From assembly GCA_917880885.1 (NCBI GenBank), contig OU862908.1, positions 55,759,819-55,823,818 of the forward strand: DNA of 64,000 bases, in the 5' to 3' direction. The notes below the pieces were generated by a model. That model did not search any database, was not told the DNA's origin, and saw only the letters and a program-made list of their open reading frames with translations. Shown piece by piece: positions 32,895 through 64,000 of this stretch; within the stretch, counting starts at the first letter, position 1, and every line of letters begins with the position of its first letter. The stretch comes from Limnephilus marmoratus. Lineage: Eukaryota; Arthropoda; Insecta; Trichoptera; Limnephilidae. The translations under genes were made by a program, and so were the position numbers.

Positions 32895-34340
32895 CTATGT
32901 CATCTGGGATGCTGTGTGGAGGGTCTTTTTGAGGAGAGGAAGGAATGAATGAACCTTGGTCTTGAAGAGATCCATGTTGTAGGAAGGAGGAAACACAGAG
33001 GCCGGCAAATCATTCCACAGCCGAGCTGTTGAACACAAGAACGAGTCGAAGAAATGACCTGTTCTCATGTGACAAATGTCAACCGTGTACAAATGTTGGG
33101 CACGCGTTTGGCGTGTTTCCCGACTATGCACCGGTGCCGAAGGGATCAATGACGCTAGTTCCTCGGAGCGTCTTCCATTGCATTGCATTACAAGGATAGC
33201 ATTCTCACCCGACGCCTGTGCTCTAAAGATTGCAATCCGTCTGTTAAGAGAGGAGAATCTATCAAACGGACCGCCCGTTTCTGCAGAGTCGAGGGTGTTT
33301 TTCAGGTATTTTGGAGCTCCAGACCAGAGGTGGCTGCCAAATTCAACCGTGGGGTGCATTTGTGATTTGCACAGGGTTAGCAGTTGTGTACAATTAAAGT
33401 ATTTGCGGGTCCTGTACAGTACGCCCAGTTTTTGGGAGGCTAACTTTACTCTGGCTTCGATGGAGCCCCCATACCTGAGCTGGTCACTTAGGGTTACACC
33501 AAGCATTTCAATGGAGGGCCTGTTCGGAAGATTGCTTCCGTTGAAAGAGACTAGATTTTCATTTCGATCCCTTTTAGACGTAATCAGACAAGATTGGGTC
33601 TTTGAAACATTAAATTCAACGAGATTATTTTTACCCCAAGAGAAAACACTCACTAGGTAACCGTCCATTCTTTGCTTTAAAGCCCTACGAGCTGTTGGAG
33701 TTTGTGAGCCCTTGGGGGGCTTGTCAAACAAAAAGTTTTCATGAACTGTACTGTCATCCGCGTAACATTGAATTGGTGCACATGACAAAAGGTCGTTGAT
33801 GTGCAACAAAAACAAAGTCGGAGACAGAACCGATCCCTGCGGGACGCCAGCATTTATCGAGTGTGAGGAAGAGGTGAAACCATCGGCTACCGTCTGAATC
33901 GACCTCTCCCTCAAGAAGTCGGCAATCCACGTACACAAGGATGCGGGAAGTCCATAAGAAGGCAGTTTGTTGACAAGTCCTCGGTGCCAAACCCGGTCAA
34001 AGGCCTTGGAAATGTCCAGTGCAACCGTTTGGGTCTCACCAAAACGTTCCAGGCATCGCCCCCAAACATGCGTCACATACGCGAGAAGATCATCGCACGA
34101 GCGGTTCCGCCGGAATCCGTATTGACAGTCGTTAATAATTTTGTTCTTCTCGAGGTATGTGAGCAGTTTGTCGTTGATCACACGTTCCATCACCTTAGAC
34201 AGAACAGATGTGATCACTATGGGTCGGTAGTTGGCCGGGTTGAAACGGTCACCCTTCTTTGGAATAGGATGGATAACCGCTTTTTTCCAACCAGAGGGCA
34301 CAGAGCTAGTCTTCAGGGACATTTTCGAAAGCTTCGTCAA
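32895..34340 (-). pseudogene. LINE reverse transcriptase, copy 1
   Basis: RT motifs are intact: WKKAVIHPIPKKGD, ANYRPIVITSVLSKVMERV, YGFRRNRSCDDLLAYV, ALDISKAFDRVWH, NAGVPQGSVLSPTLF and CYADDSTVH. After GAPKYLKNTLDS the protein runs in a wrong frame for about 40 residues before returning at RRSEELASLIPS, compared with copy 2 (compensating indels near 33180-33310). It ends LLKKTLHTASQMT. It is unlikely to be active. Confidence 0.85.
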
Positions 34341-34640
34341 AATTGTAGCTATTTCTGAAGCGCACCTCTGCAGTACCAGGGCAGGTATTCCGTCAGGCCC
34401 AGTAGCTTTATTAACATCAAGCCCTCGTAAAACTTAGAGTACTTCCCGATGCCGGATCCTCAGCTTTTCATACGAAAACCGCAGTGAGGAACCGACGTCG
34501 GGATAGCACCTTGGTCATCGAGGGTTGAGTTATCCGCAAACATTTTACCTAATAAGTTAGCCTTTTCGGTGGCGGTGTTTGCTAGTGAGCCGTCAGGTCT
34601 GGTAAGAGGTGGCAGACTGGATTTGCAGAAATTGCGACCT

Positions 34641-34855
34641 CTAGTAAACTGAATTATAAAAAACCACTATCTTATTTACTTTATGATTATTTTTAAAAAA
34701 AATACTACATGATATATGTTATGTCTAATTCATATTAATTTCTTATAATTAAATTATAATATGTAAATGAAATCCTCAGCACGGGAGATCCCAGTGAGGA
34801 TATCATTATCCCTACTGTTACTAAGAAATGAAGACAATAAATCATTATTATTATT
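34641..34855 (+). mobile_element. 215-bp retroposon fragment inside LINE copy 1
   Basis: Absent from LINE copy 2, where GCGACCT runs directly into ATTGAGCCCGC. The insert ends GACAATAAATCATTATTATT, an (ATT)n tail typical of some LINE/SINE 3' ends, with GAAATCCTCAGCACGGGAGA upstream. Probably a 5'-truncated element in plus orientation. Confidence 0.65.
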
Positions 34856-36044
34856 ATTGAGCCCGCAAGCGACCAGAATTGCCTGCTGCCAGGCGGGCAT
34901 GCAGCCAGCTTTCTACTGATCTGCTGGTCGTGCCCGAATTTTGACCTAGTTTGGTTTCCTTTGCCATTTTGTTGTAAGCTGTTCTGTCTTCGGAAGTTCT
35001 AGATGTGTTGTAGGCTCGGTAAGCTGCGTTTTTTCGTCGCACTGCTTCAGCGCATTGTCGACTGAACCACGGCTTTGAGCATACACCAGTTTCCTTAACA
35101 GTAGATTTGATGAAGACATCCATCGCGGATGTGATGACTTCACCAATTTCCTGGCCACATCTTGAGGGATCCGAAGTCTGAAAACAGACAGCTGACCACG
35201 GGAAAGCATTAAAATGTGCCCGCAGACCGAACCAATCTGCTGACCTATAGTGCCACACTTTTCTCTTCAGCCTCTCGTTTGGCAGTCTGAAGTTTACAGG
35301 GATTGATGTCGTCACCAGGCAGTGGCGACGATCCTAAAGGCGCTGTGACTTCAATCTTGTAACCGTGTGGCACAGTAGTTAAAAATAGGTCTAACAGATT
35401 GGAACGGTGAGTCTGGATATCAGGAACCCTTGTAGGCTCCTGAACCATTTGCTTCAATCCGTAGCAAAGGGCAAAGGATTCCGCTTGATGTCCAGCCGAG
35501 TCTGTTGATCCTGAGAAATTCAACCAAGGTTCGTTATGAACATTGAAGTCCCCTAGGACCACAAACTCTGCTGTAGGGTAGCGGGGCAAGAGGTCATCGA
35601 TAGTGTCGCTTAAATGTTTGAAGAGCTCGGACTTATTTGATTCGCTAAGGTTCGGTGAGCGGTATAAACATGCGTAGAATCTTACCGTACTGGCAAGATT
35701 GACGTGTACCCACATTACATCGAATCTGGAGTTTTCCAGATTCGACAGTCGCACACAGTTGACGTCAGCTCGACTATAGACAGGACACCTCCTTTAGGTC
35801 TGAACTTGCCTGCGAGGGTGAAACCCGGGCAGTCCAGATAGGAGGTGTCTACAGGCTCGGCTATCTGTGTTTCAGATAGGAAAAGAAGGTTCGGACGTTG
35901 AGAAAAAAGGTGGTGATGGACAGAGTTTAAATTGGTGTACAGGCCGCGAATGTTGGTGTAATTCACCAACAGTTTTGGCCTGCACCGGGGACTCCTGCTT
36001 CCCGCCGTTGTAAAGATGTTGCTTATATTTCTTGTTAAGTTCAT
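34856..36044 (-). pseudogene. LINE endonuclease region, copy 1
   Basis: An APE-type endonuclease split over three frames: NYTNIRGLYTNLNSVHHH and LFLSETQIAEP (36044-35715), then YACLYRSPNLSES and FVVLGDFNVHNEPW (35754-35245), then the C-terminal part (35315-34854). A 2-bp deletion near 35328 destroys the SDH motif that copy 2 retains. Confidence 0.8.
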
Positions 36045-36613
36045 GATTTGAGTTCAGTTTTTGTTTTTATGAGGAGAAAGGAAGGTCTGGGAAGGAAAAG
36101 GTATGAGGGGTGGGTAGGATGCTGGGGATCAGTTTCCAGGAGTGACGGACATATGAATCCAACCCACCCACTGCTGTGCAAGGCGATGGGCAGGGAGAGT
36201 CTGGCTGGAGAGGTCGCCCAATGCGCCCCAAACGCTGCTGCTGGGTCCCCTCCGGTCATGAACCGGCACAACAGCGGCGGGGTTTTTGCACTCGTTGATG
36301 GGGCAGCCCACCCTCAGTCGAGAGCCTGAGGGTCGGGCCCCTCTACTACCGAGCGGCCCGGACAACGGTAACCGGTTGTAAAGGGTCTCCCTCAACCAGC
36401 ATCTCCCAATCCGGCCCGCCACGCAGAAGGTGGGCTAAGTCACCAAACGTAGCGAGCCACTTGGGGTGACCTCTGGCAAAGGTGTTGGTCATCCAATAAA
36501 TGGTTCCCAGGACGGTGGTACCCATACCCGCCTACCAAATTGTAAAACTGCTTTAAATCATAAAACAAAAACTAAAATTGTGCAATGATGGAAGACTTGG
36601 CTTAAGGTTAAAT

Positions 36614-37017
36614 GTCACGTACGTTATAATCTACGCATTCACAGATGGCACCAAATTATTTTAGGTTTTTAATATTTTTTGCACCTTTTACTTTAAAATA
36701 TTGATGTGAATTAATTGTTTGTGCCTGTACATATTTAATACGAATATAAATAAATAGTTTTATCCATAAACAAACCCAAATCTTTCAAGAAAGGCTGAAA
36801 AATACAATATTGGATTGAGTCACCGATACAAACTTGAATTTTTCAGCCTCTCTTGAAGGATTTGGGTTTGTTTATGGACAAGACTATTTATTTATATTCA
36901 TATTAAATATGTACAATTTACCTTAATATTTTAAAGCGTAACATGCAAAAAGTATTAAAAACCTAAAATAATTTTATTGGTGCCATCTGTGAATGCGTAG
37001 ATTATAACGTACGTGAC
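36614..37017. mobile_element. Palindromic MITE (404 bp)
   Basis: Arms of nearly 200 bp: GTCACGTACGTTATAATCTA at the left is mirrored by TAGATTATAACGTACGTGAC at the right, and again near the centre by AACAAACCCAAATC / GATTTGGGTTTGTT. The loop is about 35 bp around 36825. No ORF. Confidence 0.8.
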
Positions 37018-37723
37018 CCATGATGCCGCCTGGGTGCAAATTGGTGTAGTCATTACTACAAATTGGTATACCTATTTAGCTGCAAGTTGGTGTAGGAACT
37101 TGTGTAGGAAAAGGAAAATAAAGCAGAAAACCTAATGTAATTTACTGTCCATAATTTATTGTTTTTGTTTTCTTGTATATTATCGGAAAATAAAGCAGAA
37201 AACATAATGTAATTTACTGTTAACAATTAATTGTTTTTGTTTTCTTGTATGGGAAGATATGAAGTCAGGAATTTGGAGCGCTTTTCAAGCTGCAGTCTAT
37301 TTTATAAATAATAAGGCCACTATCCCAGTATGTATTATGCATTCCATTAATCTTATTATGTTTTCATTATTAAAATTAACTTTTTAGAGCTTGTAAGCTT
37401 CTTAAAGAAAATTATGATATTATGTTTTAATAATTTATGTTTTGATTATTGCATACTCCTTTAAACCCAAATATTTGTGCTTGTAAAAGTTGAAAATAAC
37501 CTATGGTAACAGTTAAAATCGAGGGTAATTGCTAAACAGTATCGTCTTCAGGTACATTTTATACACTATCAAATAAGTACAGAGATTGTAAATGCCACAC
37601 AATAAGTTATTGCTTGCTGAACAATATGCTAACAAATAATAATGTCCGGCTATGAATGTGAGTTTGTATCCCTCCACAGATATAAACATGATTGCTAATA
37701 ATTGATTAGTTCTAATAAGTCGT
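37018..37723 (+). other. Sequence downstream of adenosine kinase
   Basis: AT-rich, with a local duplication (GGAAAATAAAGCAGAAAAC at about 37108 and 37186). It probably includes the adenosine kinase 3' UTR on the minus strand, but I cannot place the polyadenylation site. Confidence 0.5.
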
Positions 37724-60187
<22,464 letters not shown>

Positions 60188-61812
60188 TTTCAGGCTACAA
60201 AAATGTATAATATTTTTGTGTCCAAAACAAAAATAAATACGCACGACGCGTCGTTCGAGCTAGACAGCGGACAGAATTCTGAAAATCTGAACTGATCAAT
60301 TGATCCGAATGATTCTGAATTTATATTATCAGAAAAATGACATTTGACATTTCTATTGAAGTTGAATCATAGATAAAGTATCATTTTAGTGATGTGCGTA
60401 AATCGAATATTTTTCGAAATTTCGAAATAATGATGTTTGCGTCGGAACCTCATCACAGAAATGATCTGAGGATGGAATCATGAGCCATGAACCTAGGGCT
60501 TTTTAAGTTCGTGGCGTCATGTATGGAAAACGGAACGAGCTTATTAGAAGCACCTTTCTCTTTTATATCACGTCAAGGAGATGAAATAATCGCACGGGAG
60601 ATGGAATAATAAAGAACTATTATGGTTATAATAACCAGGGGCGTAGCTACCACCGTACCAGCCGTATCAATGATACGGGACAATGACCCGGGCTGGCTAC
60701 AGAGGCCTTTTGTTTCTTTTGTGAGAAATCTTTACCCTTCATTTGCCCCCCCCCCCCCCCCCCCCCCCCCCAATAATTTTGATATAGGGCCCCTCCAGGG
60801 CACGCTACTCCACTGATAGTAACCTATCCGACCCGGCACCACCAGTTGGTTCCGCGATCCCGCGACTCCGGCAGTTTAGTAGTCATCGCCACCCCTCGGA
60901 AAAAACCGCTCAGGCTGCTTCGCTCAGATCATTTGTGACTTCTGCCCAAGAAGATACTGGCCTTCGTCCTTTGGAGATCAGCCAAATAGACCATCGCCTC
61001 TGGCTACCGCGTGATGCATCTTTGCTCTCAATCAGGAAGGATGGAACTTAGACAATCAGCAGAAAAATGTCTTGAACCTTGTAATCTCCTTCCCTGTCGA
61101 GAAGATCGAAGATATTTGCGCAACCTGAAGATTAAAAGCCCAATTAAGCAACTCGAATCTCTAAACTTTAGAGATTCAAGTTAGATGCATTAGAAATATC
61201 GTACCTTACTTAAAATTAACTCTAATGCTACAATTAACCAATCAACCGTATTTTGGAATAAATTATCACTAAACTAAATTTGTTTTTGTCGCTATCTTTG
61301 CGTATCACAAGGTAAAATTAGAAACATCCTAAATACAGTGGGCAGAATCACGACGTTGATAGTATTTTTAACAGCGTTCAGAAAAAAATCATCTCATTTA
61401 AAATATTAACATTTTCCAGGATAGAGCTTTTGACTATTAATGTCCGATCGAGTTTTTTTGTGTCGTGAAAAAAACTCTTCGTTTTGTGGTGTCAAAAAAA
61501 CTCTTTTTTCTGATCAAAAGCGCTCGCCATTGAACGTTTAAATAATTGTTTTCGAAACGTGCCTTCGGATAATACTTTTACACTCTCAATTCTGTCATCT
61601 ATGGTGCTGTCAGCAGTCAGTGTCAAAAAGAAAAGATGCAAAATTGATAAACTTGTCTTGAAAATAAGCTGCGAATTGCGAATTTAGAATCAAAATGAGA
61701 TTTTAGTATACTGAGTGCTCAAATAAATTCCCTACAGCTTGTGAAATTTCATCCCAACTGCATAAATTCAATCAGTCACGGTTTACTTTAGTTAAAAACA
61801 ACACAAGCAGAG
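60188..61812. promoter_or_regulatory. Shared head-to-head region between ADK and Vti1a
   Basis: 1.6 kb between the two start codons, presumably holding both promoters and 5' UTRs. It includes a hAT-like MITE (60636-60815) with a 26-base C run. The stretch 60824-61110 is less AT-rich and unassigned. No TATA box or CpG island can be assigned with confidence. Confidence 0.4.
60636..60815. mobile_element. hAT-like MITE (180 bp)
   Basis: Left end CAGGGGCGTAGCTACC, right end GGGCACGCTACTCCACTG, flanked by ATAATAAC and ATAGTAAC (7 of 8 match). Contains a 26-base C homopolymer (60746-60771). Confidence 0.75.
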
Positions 61813-61906
61813 ATGACTACCCTAATCGAGTCGTATGAACAGCAATATTCCAACTTAACCGCTGACATTACCGCACAAATTGGGACGTTGAAGCTTTCGA
61901 AATCTG
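61813..61906 (+). CDS. Vti1a: Vti1a exon 1
   Basis: Encodes MTTLIESYEQQYSNLTADIT and AQIGTLKLSKS, the conserved start of Vti1-type SNAREs (Qb-SNARE acting in endosome-Golgi traffic; its N-terminal three-helix domain binds epsin-like adaptors). The donor TCTG/GTAAAA leaves one base, completed by AT at 62169 (Asp). Confidence 0.9.
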
Positions 61907-62168
61907 GTAAAAAATTCTAACAAACTTTTACTAACCTTATTTGACATACATATTTGAAATAATTTCTAATTTTGTTCATTTATATTTTCTAGTCCAATCT
62001 GTAGAAGTGCAATATTCACCTATTGCACCTAGATTATCCATTAAACGTTGAACTAATAATATAATTATGTATTATTTCAAACATATGGTTGTTTATTTGC
62101 TTCAATATGTTCACTATTAAGTTGCAAGTTAACTCGAGCATTGTAATGTTTTTACCTTTTGTCCACAG

Positions 62169-62227
62169 ATGACCGAAGAAGGCTTATCGCTGGTATTGAG
62201 GATCATTTTGAAGAAGCAAATGATTTG
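62169..62227 (+). CDS. Vti1a: Vti1a exon 2
   Basis: DDRRRLIAGIEDHFEEANDL, the second helix of the Vti1 N-terminal domain (family pattern: basic, then E-x-x-x-x-EA-x-x-L). Acceptor TTTTGTCCACAG, donor TTG/GTACTG, phase 0 out. The 262-bp intron before it has nothing recognisable. Confidence 0.88.
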
Positions 62228-62967
62228 GTACTGAATATTTTATTTTATTTGATATTTCAATGATCTTAACCTATTTACGTCTAAATAATGTTGTTTTTCA
62301 GATTTTCTATGTGAATATATTGACGCTGGAAAGGATAAATGGCTAAAGCGCCATGCAGCTGAAAAGGAAGAGTGGCTGGAGCGCCATAAAGCTGTTTTTT
62401 TTCCAGTTGTATGGCGCTTCAGCCGTTTATCCTTTCTAGCATCGATATAGTCTATCTGCATCTCACACATTTGCCTAAGATTTGTTTTATAATGTTGAGA
62501 ATTAGAAGAATCATAATATCCGAAACAGTATTAATCCTGCGTCAGATTGTTTGATTATTTTATTGATTCTTGGAAATAACATAATGTTACTAATAATACA
62601 CAATTCTATATTACTAATGACTCATTTGTGTATGTACCATTTCCTTCCTCATTTTATCACCATCATGGTGATTCATCCCGGGTCCCAGGATAGGGTTTGG
62701 CCTCCCCCAAAAATGCGCTCCGCTAGCCGTGGTCCCTCTCCATTTCTCCTGCCAAAATCCCTTCCACGACTTGTCTTGCGTGTCTGTCCACCTCTTACTC
62801 TAGTCACTGGGTATTCTTTCAACATGTCCAGCCCTTCGTACTCTTGGACCTATAGAATCTTATACTCAATAATTAGACTTACGAGTTTGCGGTTCATTAT
62901 AATTATTGCAGGTCTAAATACCCTTCCTCATTAAATGTGCTAATGAATAGTTTTGCTGTTTGTCCAG
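62228..62967 (+). other. Vti1a intron with a hairpin repeat
   Basis: Holds an inverted repeat at about 62321-62445: GGAAAGGATAAATGGCTAAA with GCGCCAT, mirrored by ATGGCGCTTCAGCCGTTTAT. A third AGTGGCTGGAGCGCCATA copy sits between. 62680-62830 has a CATCCCGGGTCCCAGGATAG repeat-like patch. No gene. Confidence 0.5.
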
Positions 62968-63097
62968 TTGGAGCAATTAGAGATCGAGGTGCGAGGGTCA
63001 GGACAGAGTCACCTGATGACTCGAGTGCCGTGTTATCGCGCCGAATTAGCAAGGATCAAAACTGAATTTCACACCGCCAAACAGAGCAACATGGACG
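62968..63097 (+). CDS. Vti1a: Vti1a exon 3
   Basis: LEQLEIEVRGSGQSH, then CYRAELARIKTEFHTAKQSN and MD. Matches the Vti1 region with the LEQ-(M/L)-E-LEVR and YRAEL signatures. Acceptor GTTTGTCCAG; donor GACG/GTATTT, phase 1. The rest of the gene, including the SNARE helix and membrane anchor, lies beyond the window. Confidence 0.9.
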
Positions 63098-64000
63098 GTA
63101 TTTCATGTATGTTGATGTTGTACAATCTGTTATTTTATTAATTATTTTTTAATGTTATCATAATCCATTACACAGGGGTCGGCAGAATGCGGCTCTTTCT
63201 TAGGCTTTGCGATTCTTCAACTCCAATTTCACTTCCACTCCACAGCCTCATTGAAAGAGCATGATTCACGGCCACCAAACGAACTCAAACAGCACGATCA
63301 CAATGTGTATTCTCCATTTGCATGCTTGCACTAGTACTGTATCAAAATATAAACAGCCATTGGAAATAATATGAATGCCTTTTTTTTATTTATTGTTATT
63401 AAGTTTATTTTGTAGAACTCCATTTTAATTTTTAATTTATTTTATATATTTAATAATATTATTATTCAATCTATAAAAACAGTTTATTATAAACAAGTTC
63501 TGTTTCTGCTTCGTAATTATTATTATGAGTTACAGCTGTTTCGCCCTCTGAAGGCAGTTTGATAATGCCTTCAGAGGGCGAAACAGCTGTAACTCATAAT
63601 AATAATTACGAAGCAGAAGCAGAACTTGTTTATAATAAACTGTTTTTATGCATTGAATAATAATATTATAAAATAAAAAATAAAAATATATATATATATG
63701 AATGCCGTCAACATCCGAAGTTTTTCACGGCCAAAAGGATTGTCTTGAATATTTTTTTGAATATTCTGCCGTGTTGCGATGTCACATCTGCCCTGATGAT
63801 GGATACTATAATACCGTCCGAAATGTTGACTAAAGAAGAGGAATCGTAACATGGCATAATATCCCAAAAAAATAAAAAGTATCACAATAATTACATATTG
63901 TTTTAGCACTTTTTATTTATTTACTTTATTAGTAGTTTTCACCACTGTGAAAATTTATCATTCTCTCTACTTGTAACGAAAAAAGATAATAAAATATTTT
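63098..64000 (+). other. Vti1a intron with hAT end and palindrome
   Basis: A hAT-like left terminus (CAGGGGTCGGCAGAATGCGG) starts at 63173, and its right end was not found. The palindrome at 63451-63670 follows. The rest is AT-rich to the window edge. Confidence 0.5.
63451..63670. repeat. Near-perfect 220-bp palindrome
   Basis: Arms of about 100 bp: ATAAACAAGTTCTGTTTCTG and AACAGCTGTTTCGCCCTCTG at the left, mirrored by CTTCAGAGGGCGAAACAGCT and GAACTTGTTTATAATAAACT at the right, around a loop of about 10 bp near 63564. Only a few mismatches. Probably a MITE; the near-perfect arms suggest recent formation. Confidence 0.85.

Larger units (their letters stand above)
32840..36537 (-). mobile_element. 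CR1/Jockey-like LINE, copy 1 (broken)
   Basis: The same family as 51611-55191. On the minus strand it runs from the 5' end (GGTATGGGTACC near 36525) through endonuclease and RT to the 3' hairpin (CCCTGAGGGAAATTATTTTC) and a short poly(A) (32840-32848 as T). It is broken by frameshifts in the endonuclease, paired frameshifts in the RT tail and a 215-bp insertion at 34641-34855. No clear target duplication was found. Confidence 0.85.

Noticed and set aside
62551..62934. 127-codon frame in the Vti1a intron
   Set aside because: No motif; composition and repeat-like DNA suggest a transposon remnant.

Overview
The window is eukaryotic nuclear DNA and most likely comes from an insect. The evidence is split genes with GT-AG introns, three conserved animal genes, AT-rich introns packed with transposable elements, and a short run of the insect telomere repeat TTAGG. 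I cannot name the order from sequence alone.

Three host genes are present. (1) Positions 1-22868 (+) hold the 3' nine coding exons of a KAT6 (MOZ/MORF, Drosophila enok) MYST histone acetyltransferase. The window opens inside its PHD finger. All nine exons join in phase to give 2,654 residues and a stop. (2) Positions 60187-37724 (-) hold a complete adenosine kinase gene in five exons (344 residues). Its first coding exon is only 14 nt and lies 9.4 kb upstream of the next one. (3) Positions 61813-63097 (+) hold the first three coding exons of the SNARE Vti1a, which continues past the window. KAT6 and adenosine kinase are tail to tail. Adenosine kinase and Vti1a are head to head with about 1.6 kb between start codons.

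Nearly everything else is mobile DNA. A DIRS-type tyrosine-recombinase retrotransposon (27573-32537, minus strand) is almost textbook: overlapping gag, RT-RNase H and recombinase frames, inverted terminal repeats with no difference seen over 189 bp, and an internal complementary region that matches the two ends joined together. Two copies of one CR1/Jockey-like LINE (32840-36537 and 51611-55191) and a 5'-truncated LINE of another family (56474-57575) also lie on the minus strand. Two short elements (16474-16809, 26774-27117) join the LINE's 5' and 3' ends and look like its non-autonomous parasites. DNA transposons include hAT-like elements with 8-bp target duplications (one with a transposase remnant), several TTAA-flanked piggyBac-like elements, a pogo-like element inserted in a minisatellite, palindromic MITEs, and a 2.67-kb element with 375-bp inverted repeats that carries a 94-bp tandem array.

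The most unusual structures are the DIRS circle-junction footprint, an inverted pair of 26-28 bp minisatellites in a KAT6 intron (Foldback-like), the 94-bp array with a TATA-like box in every unit next to TTAGG repeats, a GC-rich block of reiterated inverted motifs (19903-20265), and a PCNA-box-like motif in KAT6. I found no convincing new protein-coding system. The novelty here is in repeat architecture and gene structure.
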